A model generated the notes under the pieces. The model searched no databases and was not told the origin of the DNA. It saw only the letters and a program-made list of their open reading frames with translations. From Eudromia elegans (lineage: Eukaryota > Chordata > Aves > Tinamiformes > Tinamidae): a DNA stretch of 64,000 nt. Location of the stretch: NCBI GenBank assembly GCA_003342815.1, contig PTEX01000307.1:1-64000 (forward strand), written 5' to 3'. Positions 37,026 to 48,590 of the stretch are shown piece after piece (position 1 is the stretch's first letter; every line of letters starts with the position of its first letter). Position numbers and translations under genes: made by a program.

Positions 37026-39369
37026 AACCGAACTTGGTGTTTCCTTTGCTCTACTAGTTATGCCATTACAGATCAAGATGATTAATTTCAATGCAAAGTA
37101 TCTATTTAGATCTTCGAGCAAGTTTTCTACTTACAAGTAGTTCTGGACTGTTTCTTTTCATTTATATCAACATCTGTAACTTTCATCGATTATTTCAACA
37201 GTCCTGTAGAAGTTTTATATTTAGTTTAGACCCTTATATTGGAGTAATCCTTTGTTATGGTTCAAATTTGTGCTGCCACTATACAGGACATTAGATTTCC
37301 TCTTATTTCAAATAGAAACAGGCAGAAGAGATAAGAAACAGGAGTAAGAGTCTATACTTAACACTATGTATTTCTTCTGGTACAGTGATGCTAAGTGATG
37401 TGCTTTAGGAACAATTAAAAGAAAAAAATCTCAGGCACCTACATATTACAATCAGTTGATATATCAGAGATTTACAGGAGTATCTAGATACCTAAAGAGT
37501 GGTATAAAAATATTGTAGTACTGTTGCCTATTAGGGACAATTACCTACAGTTGCCTACCTGAGAAATCCAAGTTTTATACCTTCAAAATCTTGACAAATG
37601 CTGAACAGTATCATTAAGTGCTTAAATATCATTTCCAGTCTTGCCTTTGTTCCTACAGAATATATCTAATTTAAAAAAAAAAAAAAAAAGTAGTTGCAGT
37701 GTACTTGCAGTGGGTTAATTCAAGAAGAAAGTGTAGAAAGAGTATGTTGATATATATGGAGGTGAAGTAAAGCCACATCTATTTTTTGCAGAGGTACATG
37801 ATTCTTTTAGGGCCATGACAGCATGAGCATACTCATTGAGAGACCTTGATGCTTAAATTATATTTTCCTTTATTGCTGAAAACTTAGATAACAGTGTTTG
37901 AAGTGCAGCACATATCTGAGTTCCTGTAGGGATCCCTTATGCCTATTTGAAATGAAAAACAAAACAAACAAACAAACAGTTTTATTGTTAGCCATTTACA
38001 TTAGAAATTTGTACCAAGTTTCTACTCTACAGCGTTTGTAGGAATTGTAAAGTCTCTCCCCAAAATCTTGGATTATAGCATTGCTTAAGGAAGCACTTTT
38101 GTTTTACCGCAGATACATCTTGATTAATAAGAGATTAAGATTTTGAACTACAGCACTCATGTAGAAAGGGAAAGCTTTTCAGTCTGTCATAAATCTATTT
38201 TTTGTCTATTTTTCCCTAATTTCATCTAAAAGATAGTTACACTACTAAATCCTGGCAGATGAAGAGTGTGTCTGAGAATACTAAAACTCTTTGGATGAGT
38301 GAATTAAAGTTATAAATAAGAAAAATCAGTGAGATGTATTTTAAAGAGATGAGAAGTCACACATGGCTGCTTGATTATGCACCATGGCAAAAGGTGTTTG
38401 TTTTAATCTGATTATTGAACATTCATCCATGATTACTAAACAAGAATTAATTATATTGTTAAGTCCAGCTTCACGAGCAGGATTAGATGACTCTAGAATG
38501 TGAATCATATGTCTTATTGTTTTTTTATGCATGCATATTTTAGTTAGCTGATGAGACGTAGCCAGATTTCATTATTCACATGCCTCTTTCATCATGAAAC
38601 TGTTAGTATTGTAAAGGTCACCTTGATAGATCTCTGTAGCCATGCATTGAATATAAATATGAAATGCCATTTTTTTCTATCAGAACTTTTTTTATAGTTT
38701 CCTCATGGATGAATTCCCAGTAATTAGATTTAAAAATAAAAGTTATGTTTGCATATAATAAGAAAACATACTAACTTTTACTTGTGTTGCTCATTGAGTA
38801 TGTTATTTCAATATCCAGATTTGCAGAGACGATTAGGGTTTGGAACAGCCAGACTCATTGATTCTAGAGATTTTGTACTGATGTCGTGAAATGACATGGC
38901 CTTAAAAATGGTGCACAATTATATACTCAATGTGGGGTAAGAATATGTCCTAGGTTTTTGGTTTCATTAAAAAAAATAGTGCAAGTTTATTTATATATTC
39001 AGTTTAAGAGAGAGCTAATTTAGGATTTAGAAAGCTAAAAGGAGGATCAATGTATTGCTGCTTAGTAGAGTGCTGAATAAGGTCACCAACAAATAAATAA
39101 AAAAAAATGCCCTGTCAACAACTATTCACGCAGAAAGCAATGACAATGGATGACATAGCAAGTCTTAAGCACTCAATACCGTGTGTTATGCTTGCTGCAT
39201 TTGTTATGTATTTATTCATGTACAAGGTGAAGAGTTACTTGAAAAGCTCATTTCCAAATAAATGGTATTAGAATTGACATATTATAGGGAGAGCATTTGT
39301 GTCCCCTAGTATAAGGAAATGCTTAATGTAATACATTTTACCAGAACAGTTTATCTTCAATGTTTTCAG
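37026..39369. other. AT-rich non-coding DNA, no gene seen
   Basis: Contains an A-run near 37672-37689 and (CAAA)n near 37961-37979. The 38330-38560 part has regulatory-like words and an open minus-strand frame but no exon signals. Confidence 0.5.
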
Positions 39370-39790
39370 TGCTTTTTACTTTATGTTTTCTTGATTTATT
39401 TGTTAATTAAGAAACTATAATGCAAGTTATTCAATTTCAGATTAAGAAAAGCTGAAATAAACAAACATGCCTTTAAAAGGAGAGATGATGCTATTATTTG
39501 AGCACTTCTCCTGACTTTTTAGTATATTTTAATTATTTACATAGCTGTAATTGAGGTATAGTGCACTTCATCCCTGCATTAAAATTAAGTAGATAAAATT
39601 ACCATTTCCACTTTTTTAAATAACATGAAATTAGCTGTCATTAATGAAAATTTAATTACTGTGTTTTACATTGATATAATTGGCTAATGATCTATAAATA
39701 TGTATCAAAACCAACTTAACTGTATAACACTTTACATAATAAAGATAACTAATCTAAGCCTAAGAGGTAATTAAAATGTAATATATGCCA
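39370..39790. promoter_or_regulatory. Candidate conserved noncoding element, homeodomain-motif rich
   Basis: This 420-bp block is AT-rich but not simple-sequence. It is dense in TAATTA/ATTA cores (for example GTTAATTAAG near 39402, TTTAATTACT near 39651, GGTAATTAAAATG near 39767) and in CATTAATGAAAA and ATTTGAGC-type words, with no homopolymers or repeats. That texture is typical of vertebrate developmental enhancers bound by homeodomain factors. This is a pattern judgement only; no alignment supports it here. Confidence 0.25.
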
Positions 39791-41548
39791 TATTTCATTG
39801 TTCAGGAGCAAAAATAATTATTGGTCAATTGAAATGTACTAGACCAAAATTGCTCTTTGAAATGGCCTTCCCAAGGCCCTCTCCACATATACTTTCAAGT
39901 CATAGTTTGAACTAAGACGATAAAGACTTGTTTCCCAACATTGAGTTTTCCTGCATTCCCAACATAACATTTTCACTGGTGGTAGGCAAGGTTACTCCTT
40001 TAAACTACTGAGTAGAGTGTTTGTTGGAAATCTTGGCTTTTGTTTTCCTTTTTCTTTTTTTTCTTCTTTTTTTTATGTTAGGAATTTTCCTCGGATAATA
40101 ATTTTATGAAAATTTTGTATGAGTTTTTTTTCAAGATTTCCTTGAAAATCTTAGGTAGAATTTCTGGTCTAATCAGAAAGGCAGGGTCTGTATAGTCCAT
40201 TCACTTTGCAAGAATAATACTTTAAACTTTCAATACAGATGTCAGATATGAGCTAAAACTTCTGTGCAAGTCAGTTGCAATCCTGTGGTATTTAGCTGCT
40301 GTCTTTCCTGTTGTTAAAAAAGCAACATTAAAAAAGTGAGCAAAATCAAACCAGAATGGAAGAAATAAAACACTTCTTTAACTGTTATACTTTGCTTGTA
40401 TGTAGTTGTAAACTTGTCTCTTACTGTTTTAGGTTAATGTGCTGTGTGAAATTCATAACTCAGAGGAGAATAGTCAAGAATTTAATATTATGCTAGAGAA
40501 AGAGTCTTTTTTAGACCAATATGTTTCGAGTGGAAATAATTTGAGCAGAACATATTCCTAGTGCAAGAGGATACACTTCAGGAACAAAGACGACATTAAC
40601 ATCCAAAATTTGAGATTTTTCTGATGCTTGAATATTGCTGCAGCTGTGCTCCAATGTTTATAGGTGAGTTTTGTGAGGAAGGAGTGTCAGTACACTGAGA
40701 GGAGCTGTAGTGATAAGGTTTCACTGCTGTCTGGACTCCGTGTGGCTGTAGACTATTCTCCTTCATTTGCTCCATAGTTTTTTTCTTAAATGATCACCAT
40801 CTTTGCATTATTTATCTATAGGTAAAGGGATTTTCATGTGTTCTCCTACTAGTGATTAACACCAAGCTGGAAAACACACTTGAGTTGTTGCAGGCAAGAA
40901 ATGTGTGTGCTGTGAGCAATTGTGCTATATGCAGATGGCTACAAGCAATAGGCCTTAGAAGACTGAGTGAAAGTCAAAATGTTTCTAGAGCAACAAGTTG
41001 CAATGGAAGGTACCCAAATTATCCAGCCTCTAATGTTTGTTCCAAACAGTGAGAGAGCTAACACTGATGCATGCAATCTTTCTCACTTCTTTAATTTCAT
41101 CTAATGCTTTCCTACATCAGAATTACTTTCTGTTTAACTCCAGCATTATATACTGTATAGCTGTAGCAAACTGAAATAGTACTATTAAAGTTTCACCACT
41201 CTGTAAGGACTGAACTGGATGCCAAAGTCCTCTCTGAAGTTCAGTTTGTTTCACACTATTTTTCTACACTAAGAAATTCAGCCTTGTAATTCTGTAAGGG
41301 TTGTGATACTTGGATACCTAGAAGGATGAAATAGCCTAGGATTTCTGTAGGTCAGCCACTGCCATTCTCAAAGATTAGTGCATGGAGGGTCAGTCTGCTA
41401 ATGGTCAGGAGCTACTGTGGCATGCTGGTAGATGACTGCTCTTGTACAGTTTCATGGTCCTGTGCTGCTGGCCATTGCTGGAGCTGGGGAGCTCTGGATT
41501 GTTGATGGAGACGGGGAGCTCCCCTGGCTGTGCACTTCATTTACCTGC
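39791..41548. other. Non-coding DNA, no gene seen
   Basis: AT-rich, becoming less so after 40.6 kb. No supported gene. Confidence 0.5.
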
Positions 41549-41567
41549 AGAGAGAGAGAGAGAGAGG
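41549..41567. repeat. (AG)n microsatellite
   Basis: About nine AG repeats. Open frames reading Arg-Glu through it are artefacts. Confidence 0.9.
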
Positions 41568-41913
41568 TGCTGCATTCAGCTGCAGTTTTTCAAGTGCTGC
41601 AGCTTTGTATACTTTTTTGCTTCAGAAACTACCAAATACATCCCATCTGCATACACAATATTCCAGAACTGAGGCAAGAAATACATTTGTGGAGAGGACA
41701 TTAGACATTTGCTGTTTTTTTTAGGAATGAATTTAATGCATTTATTAGATGTTCATGAGGGAGCAAGACGTACAAGGAAGAGACCAATTGCATCAATTGT
41801 GGTTTGATTGGGGAGGTGGGGTGCAATTTGGTAAGAATGCAATTTGCATTCCAGCTGATCCTCGAAGTTAGAGGGACTGGGTGCTGTTGGACTCATCTCT
41901 TAATAGGGACATC

Positions 41914-42184
41914 AAATACTGTGGTAACTATAAACCCAACTCTGGCAGTTCCGGATTCACGAACAGAGTGTTAACTGTAGGTCTAATTGCCTTCCAAGGA
42001 GCAAATTGAGTTCCCAAATAGTGTCATCAAATATAAGCTCGACTCTGGCAGTTATCGGGTTCATGAATAGCCTGTCGACTGTAGGTCCAATTGCCTTCAA
42101 GACAAGTAGTCGAGTTCACAAATAGTATGAACAAATATAAGCTTGACTCTGGCAGTATTGGGTTCATGAACAGCCTGTCGATTG
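41914..42184. repeat. Tandem array, three copies of a ~103-bp unit (last truncated)
   Basis: Copy 1 is 41914-42015, copy 2 is 42016-42119 and copy 3 is 42120 to about 42184. Each begins AAATA(C/G)T and carries the shared core ACTCTGGCAGT. This is followed by GGxTTCAxGAA and, in copies 1 and 2, CTGTAGGTC(T/C)AATTGCCTTC. Copies 2 and 3 are more alike (CAAATATAAGCT, CAGCCTGTCGA or TAGCCTGTCGA) than either is to copy 1, which points to sequential duplication. The third copy breaks off after TGTCGATTG. Confidence 0.9.
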
Positions 42185-42207
42185 TTCCAGAAGTTATGAT
42201 GGAGTCT

Positions 42208-42294
42208 TCCCTCTCTCCTCTTCCTTCCTTTCCTCCTTTCCTCTTTTCTTCGTCTTCCTTCTTTCCTCCTTCCTCTTTCCTTAGTTCGTCTTTT
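42208..42294. repeat. Polypyrimidine (CTTCCTTT-type) tract
   Basis: About 85 bases are almost all C and T on the plus strand, with a few purines. It immediately follows the 103-bp tandem array. Confidence 0.85.
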
Positions 42295-42790
42295 ACATAT
42301 TTTCTTTTACATTTAGGTGGAGCTCAAGTGACTCTAGTCATACATACTTTCTTATTGGTTGGTTTAAAAAGTCTCTCGAGTTAATTGAAAATCTGAACAG
42401 CATGCTCAGTGAGGAGTGGTTGTTCCTTGGAAGCGGGTAGCTTCCTGGATGGCGTTGTTTATTGGTATTATAATGAGATTAGAATGAGGAGAAGTTGAGC
42501 CAAGTCCATCGTAAGGGACTGATCTGCCACCATTGTTGGCCCAGCATCAGGCATTGTACTCTGTGACTTGTCAGTTGCATGGTACGGCCAGGTTGCCACC
42601 TCTGCAGGGAGTGCAACAGAGTTTGACCACAGTGTCCTCACTCCGCTCTACCCTCCATTCACTCATTAGCTGCAGGGCACCATCTGATTACCACCCTGCA
42701 GGGAAGCCAACAAAATTGGCCATGGTGTCTCCATTCTGCTCCACTCTTTGTTTACTCGTATTAGTGTGTACTTAGAGGGCAAATTGGAGA

Positions 42791-45002
42791 AGCAGATTCC
42801 ATACTTAACAACCATTCTGGAAGTAATAGCTGTCGCTCACCTCAAGCAAGCCTCTGTATTGCCATTGCTTCTGGTAGGCCTTGGTTTTCCTGTAATTTGC
42901 TCTCTCTCCTCATAGCTTCCCATTGTGATGGCTAATTAAGATATACTTTGCATTAATCTGGGTGTGAAATGAAGCCTTGTTGGCATTGTAAAGCTTGTGT
43001 TTTTTTTTTTCTCCTTTCAACAAAATAATCTTCAATTTTGTTTAAGCCAAGACTGCTCAAGCAAACTGTAACTGTTCCTTCCATTTATAAGCATTCTGGA
43101 AGTTTCAGTGGAGATTAGTCATAAGCAAAAGCCATAAACATGCATAATCATACATAAATAATCTTATTGTATGAATTAAAATAGTGTTAGTGCACCTAGG
43201 ATGGATGGAGAAGACTGTTGTCTTTTTAATGTTCAAATCTTGTGTATTTTAATGTGATTCTTGTTTGAGTTTCCTTCGTTGTGCATCTGAACATCAGAGT
43301 CCCACCAGTTCCTGTATATTTATCTCTACCTTATGTCTATGGCTAAGGCTAATCAGAGCTTTGTCTACATCATAGGCTCTTGGTAAGGAGCTGGGCCTAG
43401 GCTCCAGGCATAGGCTAGGCATTTTCCTGTCAGTTTGATTTGAAGTCCTGCAATCTATTTATTTTTCACAACTTGTCCCTATGCAGGTATTAAATCTTTG
43501 CACATTCCTGACTGTTATCTCAAACCTCCTCTACCTTTTTCTTTTGCTGTTCTAGCCCTTAACCATATTTGCTTATTGTAAATTATCAATTTTGAGTCCT
43601 GCAGTGCTCATTAGGAGATTAGAATCTGTTTGGGATAGAGATTGTCATTTCAACATTTTTATACTAGCAACTCTAATGGGAACAGTTTCTGATGTGGGAA
43701 ATTAAGTACTTCTATAGCATGCATTTTAAGTAATCAGATCCATTCAAAACAGGATCTGGGGATGTTTCATAATCATAAATTCAAATTTCATGGCTTCCAC
43801 TGAAGCTTTTAGCATAACTACTATTTGTCTTTTTTAAGGTCTCACTCATATTTAGCAATATTTAAAAAAAATAGGAAACTGATATAATTTGGGGACTTTA
43901 AAAACTCTGCAAAGCCTTCAGAATCATATGTTTGGTATACTACCAAAACTGTTAGTGTATGGAAAGACAACTTTTTAGTAAAAGATTATGACCAGAAAGA
44001 AGGAAGACACTAATTTTCAGCACTTCTCTTTTTCTTTTCCTCTACTTTTTCTCATTTAAGAGTGCTTTGCAGCCAGTAGCAAGGATTCCTTTGCTTTGCC
44101 TGGACTGAGTCCTGGCATCAGTATCTTTCTTAAACAACATTCTTTCTGAGGCCAGTATGAAACATTATCTACTGTACTTCTCAGACTCCAAGTGGCTTTC
44201 ATGAATTTTGAACATATTTTTCTGTGGCACTTGCAGAATCAATAACATGGCGCCTTTAAAGAAAATTCCATCTTGTATTTTGCTCTGTCTCCATTAAATT
44301 GATAAAAGTGTTGAGAAGACAGTGCCCCAGACATTATTTACTGCTAACTCTAATTACTTTCTTCAGAGTTTCATCCTAACCGGTACTACAGGCAATAACA
44401 GTCTAACCAAAGAGGTTTTATTTTTCCCTTTGTGTTGGGGATGCCCAAAATCTAGCTCTGAAATTTGCTCTCCTGCACTTTTGTGAGATTGCTTGTACCT
44501 GCCATATGTCTCCAGAGTTCAGTCTTGGGTTGCAAGCTGTGCATTTATAGTTCAAAATAAATTCTTGTGTCTAGGCTTAAAGCCAGCTTGCTGCACCCCT
44601 TGTATAGTAATAGTGCTGTAGTCATAGTTGATAGTTCATGGTGCTCAGTCTCAGTAAGGTGTTTATTTAATTACCATAAGAGAGGTATGCAATTTTGGTG
44701 TTGTTTAACTGAAAACAAATTTTCAGTCTGTGACTTCCAGTTCTGCATAATACTCTGACGAAATTTCCTCATCCGATTTGATGTGCGGAAATCTCTCCTC
44801 ATATATCCTGCATTTTACAAACACGTATCTAAGAGAAAGCATCCTTTTAGTGACATGTAAACTAGATACAATTTTCTCTCAATAATTCAGATATGATCTT
44901 GTTATGTTTGTAATTTGCAATTTTCCAGTTTATTTGCCCTGACAATTCTATACATGATTTAGTCAGTTATCTTTCCATGACTCTTTTCTGTCTCCTGTCT
45001 CC
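42791..45002. other. Non-coding DNA, no gene seen
   Basis: AT-rich unique-looking sequence with only short chance frames. Confidence 0.5.
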
Positions 45003-45018
45003 CTTTTTTTTTTCTTTA

Positions 45019-45071
<53 letters not shown>

Positions 45072-45080
45072 TTTTTTTTC
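45003..45080. repeat. Long poly-T tract (~75 bp, few interruptions)
   Basis: Runs of 31 and 27 T are separated by a single C, preceded by a shorter T/C run (T10 CTTTACC). There is no upstream gene-like sequence on the minus strand that would make it a retrogene tail. Confidence 0.9.
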
Positions 45081-46085
45081 TCCTCCCAGTGCTGTTATCA
45101 CTGGAACTATTTTGCATCTATGACCTGTTCCCTGGTGGTGTATATTAGAATTTACTGAAACCTGCTAACTATTGTAGAACAATATAATCCCATGTAGCCT
45201 TCGAGTGATTTTCAAAACACAGAGCATTTGTTTATGTTGCTTGCTACCTCACAGGCCACTGCATGAGCTGCTTTTTTTTATTTTTTTCATGGACTCTACC
45301 TGAAAACCTCACATACTGATAAGCTTTATATTCTAAATGTCAGCAAAAATGCTACATAAGCTTTGCTCTAGAAGTTATGAAATATTTTGCTTGAAAAATC
45401 ATATCTAAGTAAATTGTCATTCATTAATCTCTTTCTGAATTTTTTTTCTAAATTCAACTATCATGCTGACTTCTTTTTCAAAAATAGAATTAAAAATTGA
45501 AAAAAAAAGTTTTGTAACTTGTATGTGTTATAAAGTATTCTGTGTATCTGTGTTTCTGTCTTTCTGAGTATTTTCTGTTTCAGAATGTCCTGTCTTATAT
45601 ATAATATACATATACAGAATTTGTTACATTCTGCAATGTAATCTCAGTAACCAGAGATTCAGAGTTAGTTATAGATAGAAATAATTATATTTTATATAAT
45701 TTATATTTATACTTCTTCTGACCTTTCCAGATCAATCTTTCTAGAATCTATTTCAAGTGAAGTTTTTTTACAAGACTGAGCAAAGGGGAAAAATACTTTT
45801 TTCCACCATTTTTGCTGTGCTCACATTAGCCTTTGCATATGAATGTATTATTAATTCAGTATATTTTTTTTTATCCTGTCTTCATCTACTTGATGTAATT
45901 TACATTTCAATTAGTTTGAGATAAATTAGAAAAAAAGGCAGATTAAAGCCCCTGAAGGAAAACAAATTAGCAAATTAGGTATGAGGTCAAACTGCACATA
46001 AGCTTAGAGCCTTTAGGCACTTCAGAAGCCTCCTGAAGAACCAAGTATGAGCACGCATGGCTATTGACTTATACTATATAACAAG

Positions 46086-46087
<2 letters not shown>
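45081..46087. other. AT-rich non-coding DNA, no gene seen
   Basis: Nothing supported. Confidence 0.5.

Positions 46088-46116
<29 letters not shown>
46088..46116. repeat. (A)29 homopolymer
   Basis: Uninterrupted A-run. The upstream sequence shows no coding similarity or polyadenylation signal context that would indicate a processed pseudogene. Confidence 0.9.
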
Positions 46117-46119
<3 letters not shown>

Positions 46120-46536
46120 AACCTGAACCATGAAGCTTAAAATGAAATAAGACAGAGGGAAACTAGCATATTAAACTATATTGCTGTCCTTTTCATAAAT
46201 TGTTAGTGTATTTGCTTGTCACTAGACAGAAAGAAAAAGAAAAAACCTTTTAGCAAACAAATGTACCCTTCAAGCTTCTTTTTCATTTCAAAACCTCTAA
46301 GAAAACCTCATTATTTTTATTCTTTTATGGGTATGTTCCATGTCCATTATACATGCAGTAAATGTTCAAATGACTTTAAAATGCACTCTGTTTTCTTAAT
46401 ACTAGACAATACATAAGGGTTTAAATAACAAATGATACTTAATCCAGATAGATGTATTTTTTTTCAATGTTTGTCATGAAATATGAGCTTCTGAAAATTT
46501 CATTTTAGAGAGGGAGCCTAAATATGCCTTACAAGT

Positions 46537-46538
<2 letters not shown>
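46117..46538. other. AT-rich non-coding DNA, no gene seen
   Basis: Spacer between two A-tracts. Nothing supported. Confidence 0.5.

Positions 46539-46562
<24 letters not shown>
46539..46562. repeat. (A)24 homopolymer
   Basis: Uninterrupted A-run 0.45 kb after a similar tract. Confidence 0.9.
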
Positions 46563-46567
<5 letters not shown>

Positions 46568-47286
46568 GCCAGATGACCTAAATAAGAAAATAAGGAGCAG
46601 ATATAAGTAAAAAATTACTCTGGTAATGTTTACATGCTCAACTATGAATCAGGGTGGAAACTGATAATGCCAGAGTTACTACATAATTTGTGATTCAGTT
46701 TACCTTCCCAGTGCTTGAATCACAGTACATTTTAAAGCAAAATGCTGGTGGGAATATGTCTTGCTTCTTAAGGGTAGCCATTTCCTCTGAAACTGTAAAA
46801 TATGCATATTTCCTGGTTCCTTTAGGGATTCACCAAACTTTACAAGCTACCTTTTTATAGATCCCACCTGCTCTGCTGAAATAAATAAGAAACAGCAATG
46901 GCTGGGACTTTTTTTGTCAGGTTCTCTGTCAAGAACTTCATGATGGCAACTACTGTTCGTGTGCTCCTTGACCCTATTTTGTGAGTGATTTTGCATAGCT
47001 TGCAGGTAGTCATGTAAATTATCTTGAAAATATATATAAGAATTATTATTAATTGGCATGAGTAAGTAAGAGTCAAAAATGTAAGTATAATAAAACTCCT
47101 CTAAAATTACAGTTAAACTGTGAAACACGAAGATCATACTGTAATTGGAGATATGGTAATCCATACTTGCTAACAGAATATGAATCAAAAATAATTACAT
47201 TTTCTTTTTTCCATTCAGTCAAAACTACTTTTTTTCACTGATAAAAGCTAGGAAAAAAAGCCAAATTTGAAAGGGCAGATGTGAAA
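46563..47286. other. AT-rich non-coding DNA, no gene seen
   Basis: Overlapping minus-strand open frames at 46847-47188 occupy the same DNA in different phases and show no family resemblance. Confidence 0.5.
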
Positions 47287-47472
47287 TCACACACTCAAAC
47301 TGATTCTGCTTGATTTCCCTTTTTGCTTTCTGCTGACTTTGTGATTGTGATTACAATGTTTCTGACTGTAGCTGCTTTCCATCCGTGGAGGCCTAAACAT
47401 TTCTATGAAGAAACCTTTTGTTTCTTCAAAGATGTTTTGTGTGGGGTCATATTTGTTTCTATATTGATCTGA
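47287..47472 (-). other. Weak candidate exon, unidentified (186 bp, minus strand)
   Basis: On the minus strand CTTTCATTTTTCAAG at 47473-47487 resembles a splice acceptor. From 47472 a frame starting SDQYRNKYDPTQNIFEETKG runs 61 codons to a stop at 47287-47289. The product is basic and polar toward its end (KVSRKQKGKSSRISLSV), unlike the low-complexity frames nearby. There is no donor and no polyadenylation evidence, and I recognise no family. It may be a chance open frame. It lies on the same strand as the exon-like blocks near 14.8 and 62.3 kb. Confidence 0.15.
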
Positions 47473-48411
47473 CTTGAAAAATGAAAGTACTAGCAAATAC
47501 AACTTTGTGGTGAATTCCTTTTATTACTTTAATAATATGCGGTAGGATTTAAGTCTGTATAATCTCTTGCTTAGTTTAAAAAAAAAAAGTCAAAAATTAA
47601 TCATAATATTTTTGAAAGAGCTGGAAAGACATGACTCCACAGACATTCTAATGAGAACTGCTTACACACTAGTCCACCATGTGCAATGCAAAAAAAAAAA
47701 AAAAGAGCTACAGAAATGAGTTATGGAAACAAACCTCTCATGATTAAATTGTAAACATCAAACCTACACCACTATGATTGCTTATAATGAAGTTGATGTA
47801 TGGGGAATTCCAAGGCATGCATGTTTTACTTGCCCAAGGCCAGAGAGTAGATCAGTGGCAGAACTGAGGGTTGCTGTTAAAGAGTTCCCCAAATGCTTAT
47901 TCTTTTAGACTTTGATTCCTATGGGACATGGAGTAATGCATTTTTGAAACTGTGGACACCAGTAAACAGTGTGCTTGGGAATTTAACATGTACCTGGGAA
48001 TTTAACTACAGTAAGTCAGAGTGTGCTCTTAAAAATGTAAATAGAAAAAAAAAAAAAAAAAGTATTTTTGCTCCTCAGAAGGTGAGATTCTATAATCAGT
48101 TTGTAACTGACTTTATACTTGTTTAAAACTCTTTTTTTCATAGTTCCCAACAATTTTGGTAATGCATCTAATGCATTGTTTGATTAAATTAAATTGTTAA
48201 GATACTATGGTGGCATATTGGAAGAAACTGCATAGAATAGTTCCACTGTTGGAACTAAAATTCAGAAAGTTAAATTTTTGAAATAAAGAAACTATGGTGC
48301 ATGGAGTAGACTAATTCCTGTAATTATGTAATTACTCTTTAGGAGTATGATCAATGACAAGATTTGCAAGGAACACAAAGCATTGGGGCATATCTGTAGC
48401 ATGTCTGGTAC
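47473..48411. other. AT-rich non-coding DNA, no gene seen
   Basis: A-runs at about 47579-47588, 47691-47704 and 48044-48061. Nothing else supported. Confidence 0.5.
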
Positions 48412-48590
48412 CACAGAATCACAGAGTGGTTGAGGTTGGGAGGGACATCTAGAGATCATCTAGTCCAACCCCCTGCTCCAGCAGGGACCCCTAGAGCACG
48501 TGGCACAGGGTGGCATCCAGGCGGGTCTGGAAGATCTCCAGAGAAGGAGACTCCATAGCCTCTCTGGGCAGCCTGTTCCAGGGCTCTGTC
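48412..48590 (-). mobile_element. CR1 LINE, short 3' fragment (~180 bp)
   Basis: A single tail-like CACAGAATCACAGAGTGG is followed by the 3' UTR core (GACATCTAGAGATCATCTAG) and the conserved GGAGACTCCATAGCCTCTCT part of the ORF2 C-terminus on the minus strand. The element stops at CCAGGGCTCTGTC. Its 5' truncation point lies within about 10 bp of the equivalent point in the 28097-28245 fragment. The frame is too short to interpret. Confidence 0.93.

Larger units (their letters stand above)
41740..42790. repeat. GC-richer island, probably an unclassified interspersed repeat
   Basis: Base composition changes abruptly: CpG-containing, less AT-rich sequence with an internal tandem array and a polypyrimidine tract, unlike either flank. 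An AATAAA lies on the minus strand at about 41741-41747, followed on that strand by AT-rich sequence. A long terminal repeat of an endogenous retrovirus or another non-CR1 repeat is possible. However, I see no clear TG...CA ends, primer-binding site or gag/pol/env reading frame. Boundaries are approximate. Confidence 0.35.

Noticed and set aside
41740-42790. Firm call of an endogenous retrovirus LTR
   Set aside because: The AATAAA on the minus strand and internal tandem repeats are suggestive, but no TG...CA termini, target duplication, primer-binding site or retroviral frame could be identified.
46088-46116. A-tract as the tail of a processed pseudogene
   Set aside because: The upstream sequence shows no coding remnant. 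CR1 in birds does not normally copy cellular mRNAs, so processed pseudogenes are rare.
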